Assembly: GCA_937897615.1 (NCBI GenBank)
Contig: CALCNO010000062.1
Location: forward strand, 1 to 5,469
Source of the DNA: an uncultured Anaerolineaceae bacterium
Lineage (GTDB): Bacteria > Chloroflexota > Anaerolineae > Anaerolineales > Anaerolineaceae
Length of the DNA stretch: 5,469 nt
Direction of reading: 5' to 3'
Under the pieces are notes generated by a model that was given only the letters and a program-made list of their open reading frames with translations, was not told where the DNA came from and made no database searches. Position numbers and translations under genes: made by a program. Within the stretch, counting starts at the first letter, position 1. Every line of letters begins with the position of its first letter. Positions 1 through 5,469 of the stretch are shown in pieces.

Positions 1-429
1 ACACAAACGCTTTACTCGATCTGAGTGATTTGCGGTCAGGAGAATTGAAACATGATTGGGGTGATTCTTAAGAATATCCCAACCGCAGCGGCCTAAAAAT
101 ATTGCTGAGCTTTTTGAGGCTATTTTTTGAATGGTTTCGCATTCTGTCTTAAATAATTCAGAATCAGATGGAGCGAGTTGGGGAAATTCAGCAATAATTA
201 TAGGGCTCAATCCAATCATCGAGCGATTAAAATTATCCCAAAAAGTGGTTAATCGCTCCTCCCTCCTTTCCACTTCACTTTCCAAAATATTCAGTTGTTG
301 AGCTACACTTTGAATTATCTCTCGATCTAAAAACGGGATTCCTAATCTGTCGGCTAATTTTTCTCCGACATATGCCCCGCCACTACCGATTAGATGACTA
401 ATAGTAATCGCCAAATCTTCATTTTCCAT
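1..429 (-). CDS. Cytidylate kinase-like family protein (3' end cut by window edge)
   Basis: This is an open frame of 143 codons with no stop, running off the left edge, so the C-terminus is missing; the family is usually about 200 residues. The start is ATG at 429, preceded by GAGG (435-438) at 5 nt spacing. The N-terminus reads as a P-loop kinase: a beta strand ITIS (residues 8-11), then a glycine-rich loop GSGGAYVGEKLA (15-26), then LGIPFLDREII (29-39), typical of the cytidylate-kinase-like family. The segment FLGRCGWDIL (111-120) matches the second family signature, usually GRCADYIL. The Arg normally following ITIS is His12 here. Such proteins are soluble and presumed to phosphorylate nucleotides or related substrates with ATP; true CMP kinase activity is not shown for this subfamily. 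It lies downstream of the CDP-alcohol transferase across a 186 bp gap, so it may have its own promoter. Family call is firm, substrate is not. Confidence 0.85.
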   Translation of the reverse strand, partial: MENEDLAITISHLIGSGGAYVGEKLADRLGIPFLDREIIQSVAQQLNILESEVERREERLTTFWDNFNRSMIGLSPIIIAEFPQLAPSDSELFKTECETIQKIASKSSAIFLGRCGWDILKNHPNHVSILLTANHSDRVKRLC

Positions 430-515
430 ATGAACCTCACATTACATAATCTGACCTCATCCTGCACACAATGAACGGATAGTAAGTCAATATTCAATAC
501 TTTCGTCAATTAACT

Positions 516-544
516 ATCATAATTTCATATAACATAAAACGCAA
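516..544 (-). promoter_or_regulatory. Possible sigma-70 type promoter for the kinase-like gene
   Basis: On the minus strand a TTGCGT box (539-544) is followed after 17 nt by TATGAT (516-521), a 5 of 6 match to the -10 consensus; the -35 box matches only 3 of 6. It sits about 90 bp upstream of the kinase-like start in the only long intergenic gap of the window (430-615). A second weak arrangement, TTGACG then TACTAT with 19 nt spacing, lies closer to the gene. The region is AT-rich, so such matches arise easily by chance. I see no convincing rho-independent terminator in this gap, so read-through from the upstream gene is also possible. Confidence 0.25.
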
Positions 545-615
545 ATTAATCGCCGTATTTATTTCGAGATTTGAGAGGTGATTTTAATTTTTCATTTATT
601 GTTTATTCGCAGATA

Positions 616-1341
616 TTATTTCAAGTTTTTATGGTCGGTTTGATGACACGACTCGTTGATCAACCTCTCATTATCGATTTTCCTCAATGATCTGGCACTG
701 CTAATAGAAAAAATGAGGAACATTGAATACAAAATAAGCGCAACAACCACAACGGCAATGTCTAAGAAAGTTAGAGGAGTTATATTCCCAATATAAAATT
801 TAGCTTTAGGATCTTTCATGAAATAGATCACAATATTTAGAATTATTGCCAAAGCGCGAATTTCAGTTGGCCCTAATTCACCAAAGGATATTTGAAAAAC
901 ATTATTGGTATATGTGGATAGATAAGTATAAATTGAAAGTAGCAGATATCCAATCAATGCAATCAAAGCCAATTCCATACTTAAATAGGGTGAGAACCCT
1001 AATCCCAAAAAAATCAATAAAATACTGATGGCGTCAATTATATGGTCGATAAAGAACCCATATAAAGGTCGCTCAATCTTACGTTTGCGTGCCAGGGTTC
1101 CATCCAGGCTATCTCCAAACCAGTTCAGCAAAAACCCGAAACTCGCGAGCCAAAGAAAATTTATATTTATATTCGTTGCACAATAGGATATAAAAATTAG
1201 AAAGGATGCAAACAATCCCAGACCAGTCAAATGGTCAGGGGTGACCCAGGCAGGTAAATGTTCCGCAAGCCAATTTAGTGCGGGGCGTTCCAAAGGTCCA
1301 AGGATTGTGTTGTTAATGCGGATGTGATTCTTCTTTTCCAT
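616..1341 (-). CDS. CDP-alcohol phosphatidyltransferase family membrane protein
   Basis: A 241-residue integral membrane enzyme of the CDP-alcohol phosphotransferase family, which joins a CDP-activated lipid or alcohol to a second alcohol and releases CMP at the membrane. The family signature D-x2-D-G-x2-A-R-x9-G-x3-D-x3-D is complete: Asp77, Asp80, Gly81, Ala84, Arg85, Gly95, Asp99 and Asp103, the four Asp being the metal and catalytic residues in solved members. The N-terminus contains ERPALNWLAEHLPAWVTPDHLT (split around residues 18-39), and GELGPTEIRAL (154-164) lies after the third hydrophobic stretch. Several hydrophobic segments follow, ending in a charged hydrophilic tail (about 216-241). 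The ATG start has GGAG (1347-1350) at 5 nt. It is the last gene of the tight minus-strand run, 49 bp after the YbhN gene. The acceptor alcohol cannot be told from sequence; it could make phosphatidylglycerol phosphate, phosphatidylinositol phosphate or another head group. Confidence 0.9.
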   Translation of the reverse strand: MEKKNHIRINNTILGPLERPALNWLAEHLPAWVTPDHLTGLGLFASFLIFISYCATNININFLWLASFGFLLNWFGDSLDGTLARKRKIERPLYGFFIDHIIDAISILLIFLGLGFSPYLSMELALIALIGYLLLSIYTYLSTYTNNVFQISFGELGPTEIRALAIILNIVIYFMKDPKAKFYIGNITPLTFLDIAVVVVALILYSMFLIFSISSARSLRKIDNERLINESCHQTDHKNLK

Positions 1342-1356
1342 TTTTTCTCCGATTTA

Positions 1357-1377
1357 GTAAGGATCAAGAATCTTAAA
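1357..1377 (-). repeat. Short intergenic repeat, copy A (upstream of CDP-alcohol transferase gene)
   Basis: Read on the plus strand this is GTAAGGATC followed by AAGAATCTTAAA. A close relative (GTAAGGATC, then GTAATCTTTAAA) lies at 2420-2440, upstream of the YbhN gene. The two share an exact 9-mer plus AATC and TTAAA with small shifts. Both sit just before a gene in the same operon. This could be a leader element, a remnant of duplication, or chance in AT-rich DNA. Confidence 0.3.
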
Positions 1378-1390
1378 GCGTAAAAGAAAT

Positions 1391-2365
1391 TTAGAAGGCA
1401 GATTCCTTTTGTTTATGTAGAAGTGCACGAAATGCGGCCATTCCCAAAAAAAATGGAACCCAAAAAGTGATCGCTCGAAATGCAAGAGTGAGAATGGCGG
1501 CAGATTCGAGTTCAACTCCCAAAGAATTTAGCGCCAGGGTCATCATGCCTTCCATGACCCCAATCCCAGAGGGGGTAGGTGAGATAATCGTAAATAGGTA
1601 ACCCAAAGTAAAGCCACTTACTACAACTCCCAGATCAAATTTGAGTCCAAATGCAAGAAAAAGTAAGGAAAGTATAGAGATCAGAATTACTTTATTCACA
1701 AACGCAAGACCGAGTGGCAGAAACAACAGCCGAATATTATTATGGATCGTTTGGGCTCCAATATGAATTTCTTCTGAGAAATGGATGATCTGTTCATCGC
1801 TTATACTGATCTTTTTGAAAAAAATACGAATAATCCGGTTAAGCATCTGAAAGATTACGCCCAGGATTTTTTTCAATAAATCAATGTGTTTACTACTTAA
1901 GAATATTATCAAAATTAATCCACTGATGATCCCTCCCAACAGGCATGTGGCAGCTATTTCAAACCAGGTTAGCGGTTGGTGCGCCCGCAAAATAAGAAGA
2001 CCAACAAGAGAAGTAATAAACAACGCAAGGTCATCAAACAAGAGATAAAGCATGCTAGCAAATGTTACCCGTGCGCTTGAAATGCCCTTTTCTTTTGCAT
2101 CCGATATGAACAGCAATAGCGTAGAAATTCCTGCTGAAGGGGTAATGATCCTCACAAAGTTTACTGCAGCAGAACTTAATGTAACCATATGCAAATAGGA
2201 TTCCTTGATACCAACAAGTCCGTAGATCACACAATATGAAAATCCCATTGTAGCCATCCACAAAAGTACAAGGATGAAAGCAATGAAAATGTATAAAGAT
2301 TCCGCCTGACCTAAAATCTTTTTCATCTCCGAAACTTCAGAAATTTGAGTCAGGACAAATAACAC
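1391..2365 (-). CDS. YbhN/UPF0104 family polytopic membrane protein (lysylphosphatidylglycerol synthase TM-domain like)
   Basis: A 324-residue protein (from the GTG at 2365) with about eight hydrophobic segments, matching the family related to the flippase domain of MprF. Recognisable signatures are NFVRIITPSAG (69-79), the family's early loop motif, and PTPSGIGVMEG (263-273), its late loop usually written PTPGGxGxxE; Arg297 followed by TFWVP (300-304) completes the C-terminal signature. A charged cytoplasmic loop lies around 158-210. Members are thought to move or help handle lipids across the cytoplasmic membrane, but only MprF is well characterised, and the aminoacyl-transferase domain of MprF is absent here. 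The GTG at 2365 has no Shine-Dalgarno and would start inside the first hydrophobic helix; an in-frame extension to about 2404 restores that helix (see separate entry). Its position directly before a CDP-alcohol transferase favours a lipid-related job. Confidence 0.85.
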   Translation of the reverse strand: MLFVLTQISEVSEMKKILGQAESLYIFIAFILVLLWMATMGFSYCVIYGLVGIKESYLHMVTLSSAAVNFVRIITPSAGISTLLLFISDAKEKGISSARVTFASMLYLLFDDLALFITSLVGLLILRAHQPLTWFEIAATCLLGGIISGLILIIFLSSKHIDLLKKILGVIFQMLNRIIRIFFKKISISDEQIIHFSEEIHIGAQTIHNNIRLLFLPLGLAFVNKVILISILSLLFLAFGLKFDLGVVVSGFTLGYLFTIISPTPSGIGVMEGMMTLALNSLGVELESAAILTLAFRAITFWVPFFLGMAAFRALLHKQKESAF

Positions 2366-2419
2366 GGCAATAAAAAGAATTAGCGTGATAAGAAATCTCT
2401 TTATAGTATCTTTCCCTTC
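2366..2419 (-). promoter_or_regulatory. Probable true translation start of the YbhN gene: RBS plus ATA codon with 13-codon extension
   Basis: The frame of the YbhN gene stays open upstream of the GTG at 2365 as far as a TGA at 2447-2449, with no ATG, GTG or TTG. Codons 2366-2404 encode IKRFLITLILFIA, a Lys-Arg pair followed by hydrophobic residues that completes a first membrane helix with VLFVL. GAAGGG (2414-2419) lies 9 nt before the ATA at 2402-2404, a good Shine-Dalgarno position, whereas the GTG has none. I infer initiation at ATA, or an ancestral ATG that has mutated or been misread; this would give 337 residues. Confidence 0.5.
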
Positions 2420-2440
2420 GTAAGGATCGTAATCTTTAAA
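2420..2440 (-). repeat. Short intergenic repeat, copy B (upstream of YbhN gene)
   Basis: Partner of the copy at 1357-1377, with an exact shared GTAAGGATC on the plus strand and a similar AATC/TTAAA tail. It begins shortly after the TSUP gene's stop codon and ends next to the proposed GAAGGG ribosome binding site. Function unknown; coincidence is possible. Confidence 0.3.
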
Positions 2441-2449
2441 CCATTTTCA

Positions 2450-3235
2450 TTAGAAATCCGATGTAAAAATCATCAGTACACCCAGGCAAGCAAATACACC
2501 GCTGACTATTTTTTCGAGCGTTTTCTCACTCACCTTATTCGCCAATTTGGATGTAAGCAAACCACCTATAATCGATCCGACCGCGACGATTAATCCTGAT
2601 AGGAAATTTACATTCCCATGAAGAGCATACCCAACCGTTCCTGATGCAGCGGTTAAGGCCATAATCAGTGATGAAGTACCAATGGCCTTGTGTATGGGGT
2701 ACTTAAGAACAAGGATGAGAACAAGCAGAAATGCCATCCCGCCCCCGGCCCCTACCATACCACTCATCCCGCCAAGTAGTAGCCCAATCCCAATCGAAGC
2801 CAATATTTTTTTGGGATTAAGCGGCTGTATATTCTCAACATCTAGCCTGGCTTTAGAGGGAAGCATTGATTTTCTCCACATGGCGATGGCCATGATGAAA
2901 ATCATCACGATAAACCCGACTCCCATTTGGCCGCCAGATAGAGATTGATTTGCGAGTAAGGAACCTATTTGAGCCCCTATAATGGCACCAAGAGCGAGCC
3001 ATAAGCCCGATTTTATATTCACATTCCCGTTTTTATAATAGGACCAGGCGACAAATAGAGGTGTGATGACATCGACAAACAAGCTGGTCCCGATTGCTGT
3101 GTGCATGGAGAAGCCCGATAAAACAGTCAAGAGCGGAACAACCACCACCACGCCGCTTGCGCCGGTTAAGCCAACAACACTTCCCGTCAGCAATCCAATG
3201 CCAATCAAACCAATCAATTGTGTAATTAAGGACAT
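2450..3235 (-). CDS. TauE/SafE (TSUP) family membrane permease
   Basis: A 261-residue, nearly all hydrophobic protein of the 4-toluene sulfonate uptake / sulfite exporter family, about the usual length. The characteristic internal duplication is visible: GLTGASG (22-28) pairs with GMVGAGGG (159-166), AIGTS recurs at 47-51 and 184-188, GNVN at 70-73 and 207-210, and each half ends in a Gly-rich helix with IIGxxxxSxLA (residues 85-95 and 222-232). The repeat offset is 137 residues. A short charged linker (about 121-142) separates the halves. Family members move sulfite, sulfoacetate, taurine-derived or other organosulfur anions, but substrates are rarely predictable and no sulfur gene lies nearby. 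The ATG start has AAAAGG about 10 nt upstream and follows the DegV stop by 21 bp, so it is probably co-transcribed. Family call firm; substrate unknown. Confidence 0.92.
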   Translation of the reverse strand: MSLITQLIGLIGIGLLTGSVVGLTGASGVVVVVPLLTVLSGFSMHTAIGTSLFVDVITPLFVAWSYYKNGNVNIKSGLWLALGAIIGAQIGSLLANQSLSGGQMGVGFIVMIFIMAIAMWRKSMLPSKARLDVENIQPLNPKKILASIGIGLLLGGMSGMVGAGGGMAFLLVLILVLKYPIHKAIGTSSLIMALTAASGTVGYALHGNVNFLSGLIVAVGSIIGGLLTSKLANKVSEKTLEKIVSGVFACLGVLMIFTSDF

Positions 3236-3256
3236 ACCTAATTGACCTTTTCAATT

Positions 3257-4108
3257 TTATTCTGCTGTATAAAAAACCAATCCCAATGTACCAGGTCCTG
3301 CATGGACGCCGATGACTGGTCCCATATCGGAGGTAATCATTTCGATACAATTGAATTGATCTCTGATTGAATGCTCAAATTGTTGTGCTTCATCGGGAAT
3401 GTTACCATGCAGGATTGCTACATGGACGGGTTGATCACCAACTTTTTCCTTCATCAACTCTATTAACCGGGAAAGCGAGCGATTACGCGTACGCTGTTTC
3501 TCTAAGGGCTCTATCCTTCCGTTACTAAGGTACAAAATGGGTTTGATATCGAGGGCTGATCCTAAAAATGCCGTACCTCCCCCAATTCTTCCGCCTTTAT
3601 GTAAGTATTCCAGCGTTTTTACCGTGAAAATTACATTTAGACGCTTTTTAATGTCGTCAACCAACTTTAAAATGCTTTGGGCATCCTGACCCTGTCCCGC
3701 CGCTCTGGCAGCAGCAAGCGATATCATTCCCAGCCCCAGGGAGACCGATTCAGAATTAACAAGATGAACGGGAATTTTATTAAATTGTTCGTTGGCCATT
3801 TCAGCGGATTGAATGGTCGCACTCATATGATGAGAAATCACGATGGTAATAATTTCATCAACCTCATCAGCGAGCTTATTATAAATATTGACGAAATCAG
3901 AGGCAGTCGGTTGGGCAGTAGTGGGTAATTTTTTGCTGGCAGCAAGAAGTTTATAAAATTCAGTATCCTCCAAATCAATTCCGGCGCGGTAGGTTTTGTC
4001 ACCAAATGTGACATAAACAGGTGCAATATGAATTCCTAATTCCTCTCCGCGTGCCGGCGATAAAGAACATGCCCCATCTGTGACAATTGCAACTTTCTGG
4101 TTTTTCAT
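3257..4108 (-). CDS. DegV family fatty-acid-binding protein (FakB-like)
   Basis: A 283-residue cytosolic protein of normal DegV length. The N-terminus VAIVTDGACSLSP (6-18) is the family's opening strand and loop, LPTTAQPTASDF (61-72) the TSQPS-type motif, SHHMSATIQSA (92-102) the counterpart of SSxLSGTxxSA, LEYLHKGGRIGG (166-177) the KGGRI motif, and GVHAGPGTLG (267-276) the C-terminal signature with His269. In characterised FakB proteins these loops bury one fatty acid and hold its carboxylate so that the kinase FakA can phosphorylate it to acyl-phosphate. PlsY, which consumes acyl-phosphate, is the gene immediately upstream (24 bp gap), which supports a FakB-like role. No FakA kinase (DAK2-type) gene is in the window. 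The ATG is preceded by AAGGA (4116-4120) at 7 nt. The ligand, and whether this copy works with a FakA, are inferred. Confidence 0.93.
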   Translation of the reverse strand: MKNQKVAIVTDGACSLSPARGEELGIHIAPVYVTFGDKTYRAGIDLEDTEFYKLLAASKKLPTTAQPTASDFVNIYNKLADEVDEIITIVISHHMSATIQSAEMANEQFNKIPVHLVNSESVSLGLGMISLAAARAAGQGQDAQSILKLVDDIKKRLNVIFTVKTLEYLHKGGRIGGGTAFLGSALDIKPILYLSNGRIEPLEKQRTRNRSLSRLIELMKEKVGDQPVHVAILHGNIPDEAQQFEHSIRDQFNCIEMITSDMGPVIGVHAGPGTLGLVFYTAE

Positions 4109-4132
4109 GATTTAATCCTTTCTCAAATAGAG

Positions 4133-4777
4133 TTACTTGATCTTTCTTGACCGCCAGCTTACGCCGCGTTCGTTACCATTCTTTAATCGGGCTAAGTTCG
4201 GAAGTAAGGCCAGAACCAATAAACCCGTGCTCAAAACCCCATACACAATATACTGCCAGGAGGATAAACCCAGCAGATATTGAATAACCGATAAAAGTAA
4301 AGTACTCACTCCAATACTGAGGGTAGCGAGCGATGCATACCCGACAGCAAAAAACATGATAAGGGCAATAGCGCTGATAATTGGGAAGGCAGATGGCATG
4401 AGAGCGAACACGCCCCCAAGAGCTGTTGCTCCACCAGCTCCCCCTTTGAAAACCAATTTGCCAGTAGTGTCTTTTTCCACAAGAAAAACCGAATAATTAT
4501 GCCCAACGATAGCAAAAATTGGTGCCATAATTTCCAATCCAACCATTCCTGGCGCGATGTACCTGGCGAACCAAACACTAGCCACCCCTTTAAAACCGTC
4601 CAAAAACAGAGTGAGTAATGCAATCGGATACCCACTTGCGCGCATTGTGTTGGTCGTTCCTGTTCTTCCACTGCCCATTTTCCGGATATCCACTCCTTTT
4701 ACCAGTTTCGAGAAGATCCAGCCAAAAGGGATGGCGCCCAGGAAATATGAAAAAAACAAACTAAAGACAAATTTCAA
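4133..4777 (-). CDS. plsY: Glycerol-3-phosphate acyltransferase, PlsY family (divergent)
   Basis: A 214-residue integral membrane protein of PlsY length. PlsY transfers an acyl chain from acyl-phosphate to sn-glycerol-3-phosphate, giving lysophosphatidic acid, the first step of phospholipid synthesis. The N-terminal helix with LGAIPFGWIFSKL (13-25), then GVDIRKMGSGRTGTTNTMR (28-46, motif 1, with Ser36, Gly37, Asn43, Arg46) and LDGFKGV (59-65) are diagnostic. Motif 2 is GHNYSVFL (92-99) then FKGGAGGAT (110-118), with a short insertion between and Ala114 where most members have Lys (GGKG). The motif 3 region, NLARLKNGNE (194-203), keeps Asn194 and Glu203 but lacks the usual His. Start is TTG at 4777, overlapping the upstream stop as TTGA; AAAGGAG lies about 11 nt away. 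A TTG start fits the family N-terminus. It is a true PlsY-family member; activity with the altered motifs is uncertain. Confidence 0.88.
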   Translation of the reverse strand: MKFVFSLFFSYFLGAIPFGWIFSKLVKGVDIRKMGSGRTGTTNTMRASGYPIALLTLFLDGFKGVASVWFARYIAPGMVGLEIMAPIFAIVGHNYSVFLVEKDTTGKLVFKGGAGGATALGGVFALMPSAFPIISAIALIMFFAVGYASLATLSIGVSTLLLSVIQYLLGLSSWQYIVYGVLSTGLLVLALLPNLARLKNGNERGVSWRSRKIK

Positions 4778-5442
4778 TTTTCCAATAACTCCTTTTTTTC
4801 AAACGTGTACCAGTTTTCTCCATACAAGATAACTGAATCGATTCGAGGGATTAATTCATTCGGATTCGCTTCAGTCCCATCAAGATCGTAATGAATTGGG
4901 AGGATATAAGGTGCTGCCATTTTCTTAGCCATATCAATAACTACGGATTTATATTTATTGGGTCCTATCGGCGAAGTACGCCAGGGCAGGCATAAAATAT
5001 CCGGATGAATTTCTGGCGGAAATTGATGGGCGTCGCCAATATGCAATAAGTCGGCATCATCATGGATCAAGAATGAGAGTGGTGTTCCTCCAGGATCAGG
5101 GATCTTAAAACGAAAAAGTAAGCTGACGATGAAATAGACCGGGTCTTTAACCACACTAAAGCCTGGCAAAATTTCAATGTTTTCGATACGTTCTCCAGTG
5201 GTCAACGGTTGAAGACGAGAAGAAGGCACTCCCATTTTTAATGCAATATCGCACACGTCTCGAGAAGCCACTACAATACCAGTTGGAATCTGAGCCACCT
5301 TACCGATATGGTCCTTGTGGGCATGCGAAACACAAATATACTCAACATTCGGCAAAGGATCCCGTGTAAAATCCGGATCGATCAAGATATGATGCTTTCC
5401 AACAATTTCTACACACGAGTGTCCAAGAAAACGAATTTTCAT
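4774..5442 (-). CDS. UlaG-like metallo-beta-lactamase-fold hydrolase
   Basis: A 222-residue soluble protein of the metal-dependent hydrolase branch that includes UlaG and the UPF0173 proteins. The N-terminus KIRFLGHSCVEI (2-13) and LIDPDF (20-25) are typical of this branch, and the metal-binding motif H-x-H-x-D-H is complete at His40, His42, Asp44 and His45 (VSHAHKDHIG). Further ligands are likely Asp137 in HIGDAH (134-139) and His184 in PIHYD (183-187). Members hydrolyse lactones, phosphoesters or related substrates with Zn or Mn; the substrate here is not predictable. The ATG start has a strong AGGAG (5448-5452) at 5 nt. Its TGA stop overlaps the plsY start by four bases, implying translational coupling, and it is the first gene of the run visible here. 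The 27 bp to the right edge contain only the ribosome binding site and AT-rich sequence, so an upstream promoter or gene lies outside the window. Confidence 0.9.
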   Translation of the reverse strand: MKIRFLGHSCVEIVGKHHILIDPDFTRDPLPNVEYICVSHAHKDHIGKVAQIPTGIVVASRDVCDIALKMGVPSSRLQPLTTGERIENIEILPGFSVVKDPVYFIVSLLFRFKIPDPGGTPLSFLIHDDADLLHIGDAHQFPPEIHPDILCLPWRTSPIGPNKYKSVVIDMAKKMAAPYILPIHYDLDGTEANPNELIPRIDSVILYGENWYTFEKKELLEN

Positions 5443-5469
5443 TAAATCTCCTATTTATAAAGGTTATTT

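Noticed and set aside
541..615. Possible transcription terminator after the CDP-alcohol transferase gene
   Set aside because: The stretch is AT-rich with A and T runs, but I could not find a GC-rich stem followed by a U tract on the minus strand.
846..1028. Plus-strand open frame of 60 codons inside the CDP-alcohol transferase gene
   Set aside because: It lies wholly antisense to a gene with a complete catalytic signature, has no family likeness, and its composition reflects the opposite strand.
2441..2450. ATG overlapping the TSUP stop (TAATG) as a start for the next gene
   Set aside because: That frame reads four codons and stops (ATG AAA ATG GTT TAA), so it cannot start the YbhN protein.
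2682..2948. Plus-strand open frame of 88 codons antisense to the TSUP gene
   Set aside because: Pro- and Ile-rich sequence is the mirror of Gly-rich membrane helices on the minus strand; no ribosome binding site context or family match.
3033..3350. Minus-strand frame of 105 codons across the TSUP/DegV junction
   Set aside because: Overlaps the ends of two well-supported genes in another frame; Cys/Arg/Trp-rich translation looks like an out-of-frame reading.
4306..4671. Minus-strand frame of 121 codons inside plsY
   Set aside because: Out-of-frame shadow of plsY, whose own frame carries the GSG and GHN motifs.
4557..4832. Plus-strand frame of 91 codons spanning the plsY/hydrolase junction
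   Set aside because: Antisense to two coupled genes, with no recognisable domain.

Overview
The window is a compact bacterial stretch in which every gene I can support lies on the minus strand. Reading in the direction of transcription, from right to left, the order is: a UlaG-like metallo-beta-lactamase-fold hydrolase, a PlsY-type glycerol-3-phosphate acyltransferase, a DegV/FakB-type fatty-acid-binding protein, a TauE/SafE (TSUP) permease, a YbhN/UPF0104 membrane protein related to the lysylphosphatidylglycerol-synthase membrane domain, and a CDP-alcohol phosphatidyltransferase. After a gap of about 186 bp comes the N-terminal 143 residues of a cytidylate-kinase-like P-loop protein, which runs off the left edge. 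I found no mobile elements, CRISPR arrays, tRNA or rRNA genes.

The first six genes look like one operon. The hydrolase and plsY overlap by four bases (TTGA). The next gaps are 24, 21, about 45 (if the proposed upstream start of the YbhN gene is right; 84 otherwise) and 49 bp. Most of the genes have recognisable Shine-Dalgarno sequences. Between the CDP-alcohol transferase and the kinase-like gene lies an AT-rich gap with one weak promoter candidate and no obvious terminator hairpin.

The common theme is glycerophospholipid synthesis. FakB-type DegV proteins carry fatty acids for phosphorylation to acyl-phosphate. PlsY transfers an acyl group from acyl-phosphate to glycerol-3-phosphate. CDP-alcohol phosphatidyltransferases use CDP-activated substrates to make phospholipids and release CMP, and a cytidylate-kinase-like enzyme could recycle CMP. 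YbhN-family proteins are polytopic and related to known lipid flippase domains. The roles of the hydrolase and the TSUP permease in this setting are not evident.

The base composition is AT-rich and the genes are bacterial. The mix of divergent PlsY, DegV, YbhN and kinase-like genes would fit an uncultured Chloroflexota (Anaerolineae-like) or a similar environmental lineage, but this is only an impression; nothing here fixes the taxon. The points most worth a second look are the unusual active-site motifs of PlsY, the likely non-canonical (ATA) start of the YbhN gene, and the clustering of fatty-acid carrier, acyltransferase, head-group transferase and possible flippase.
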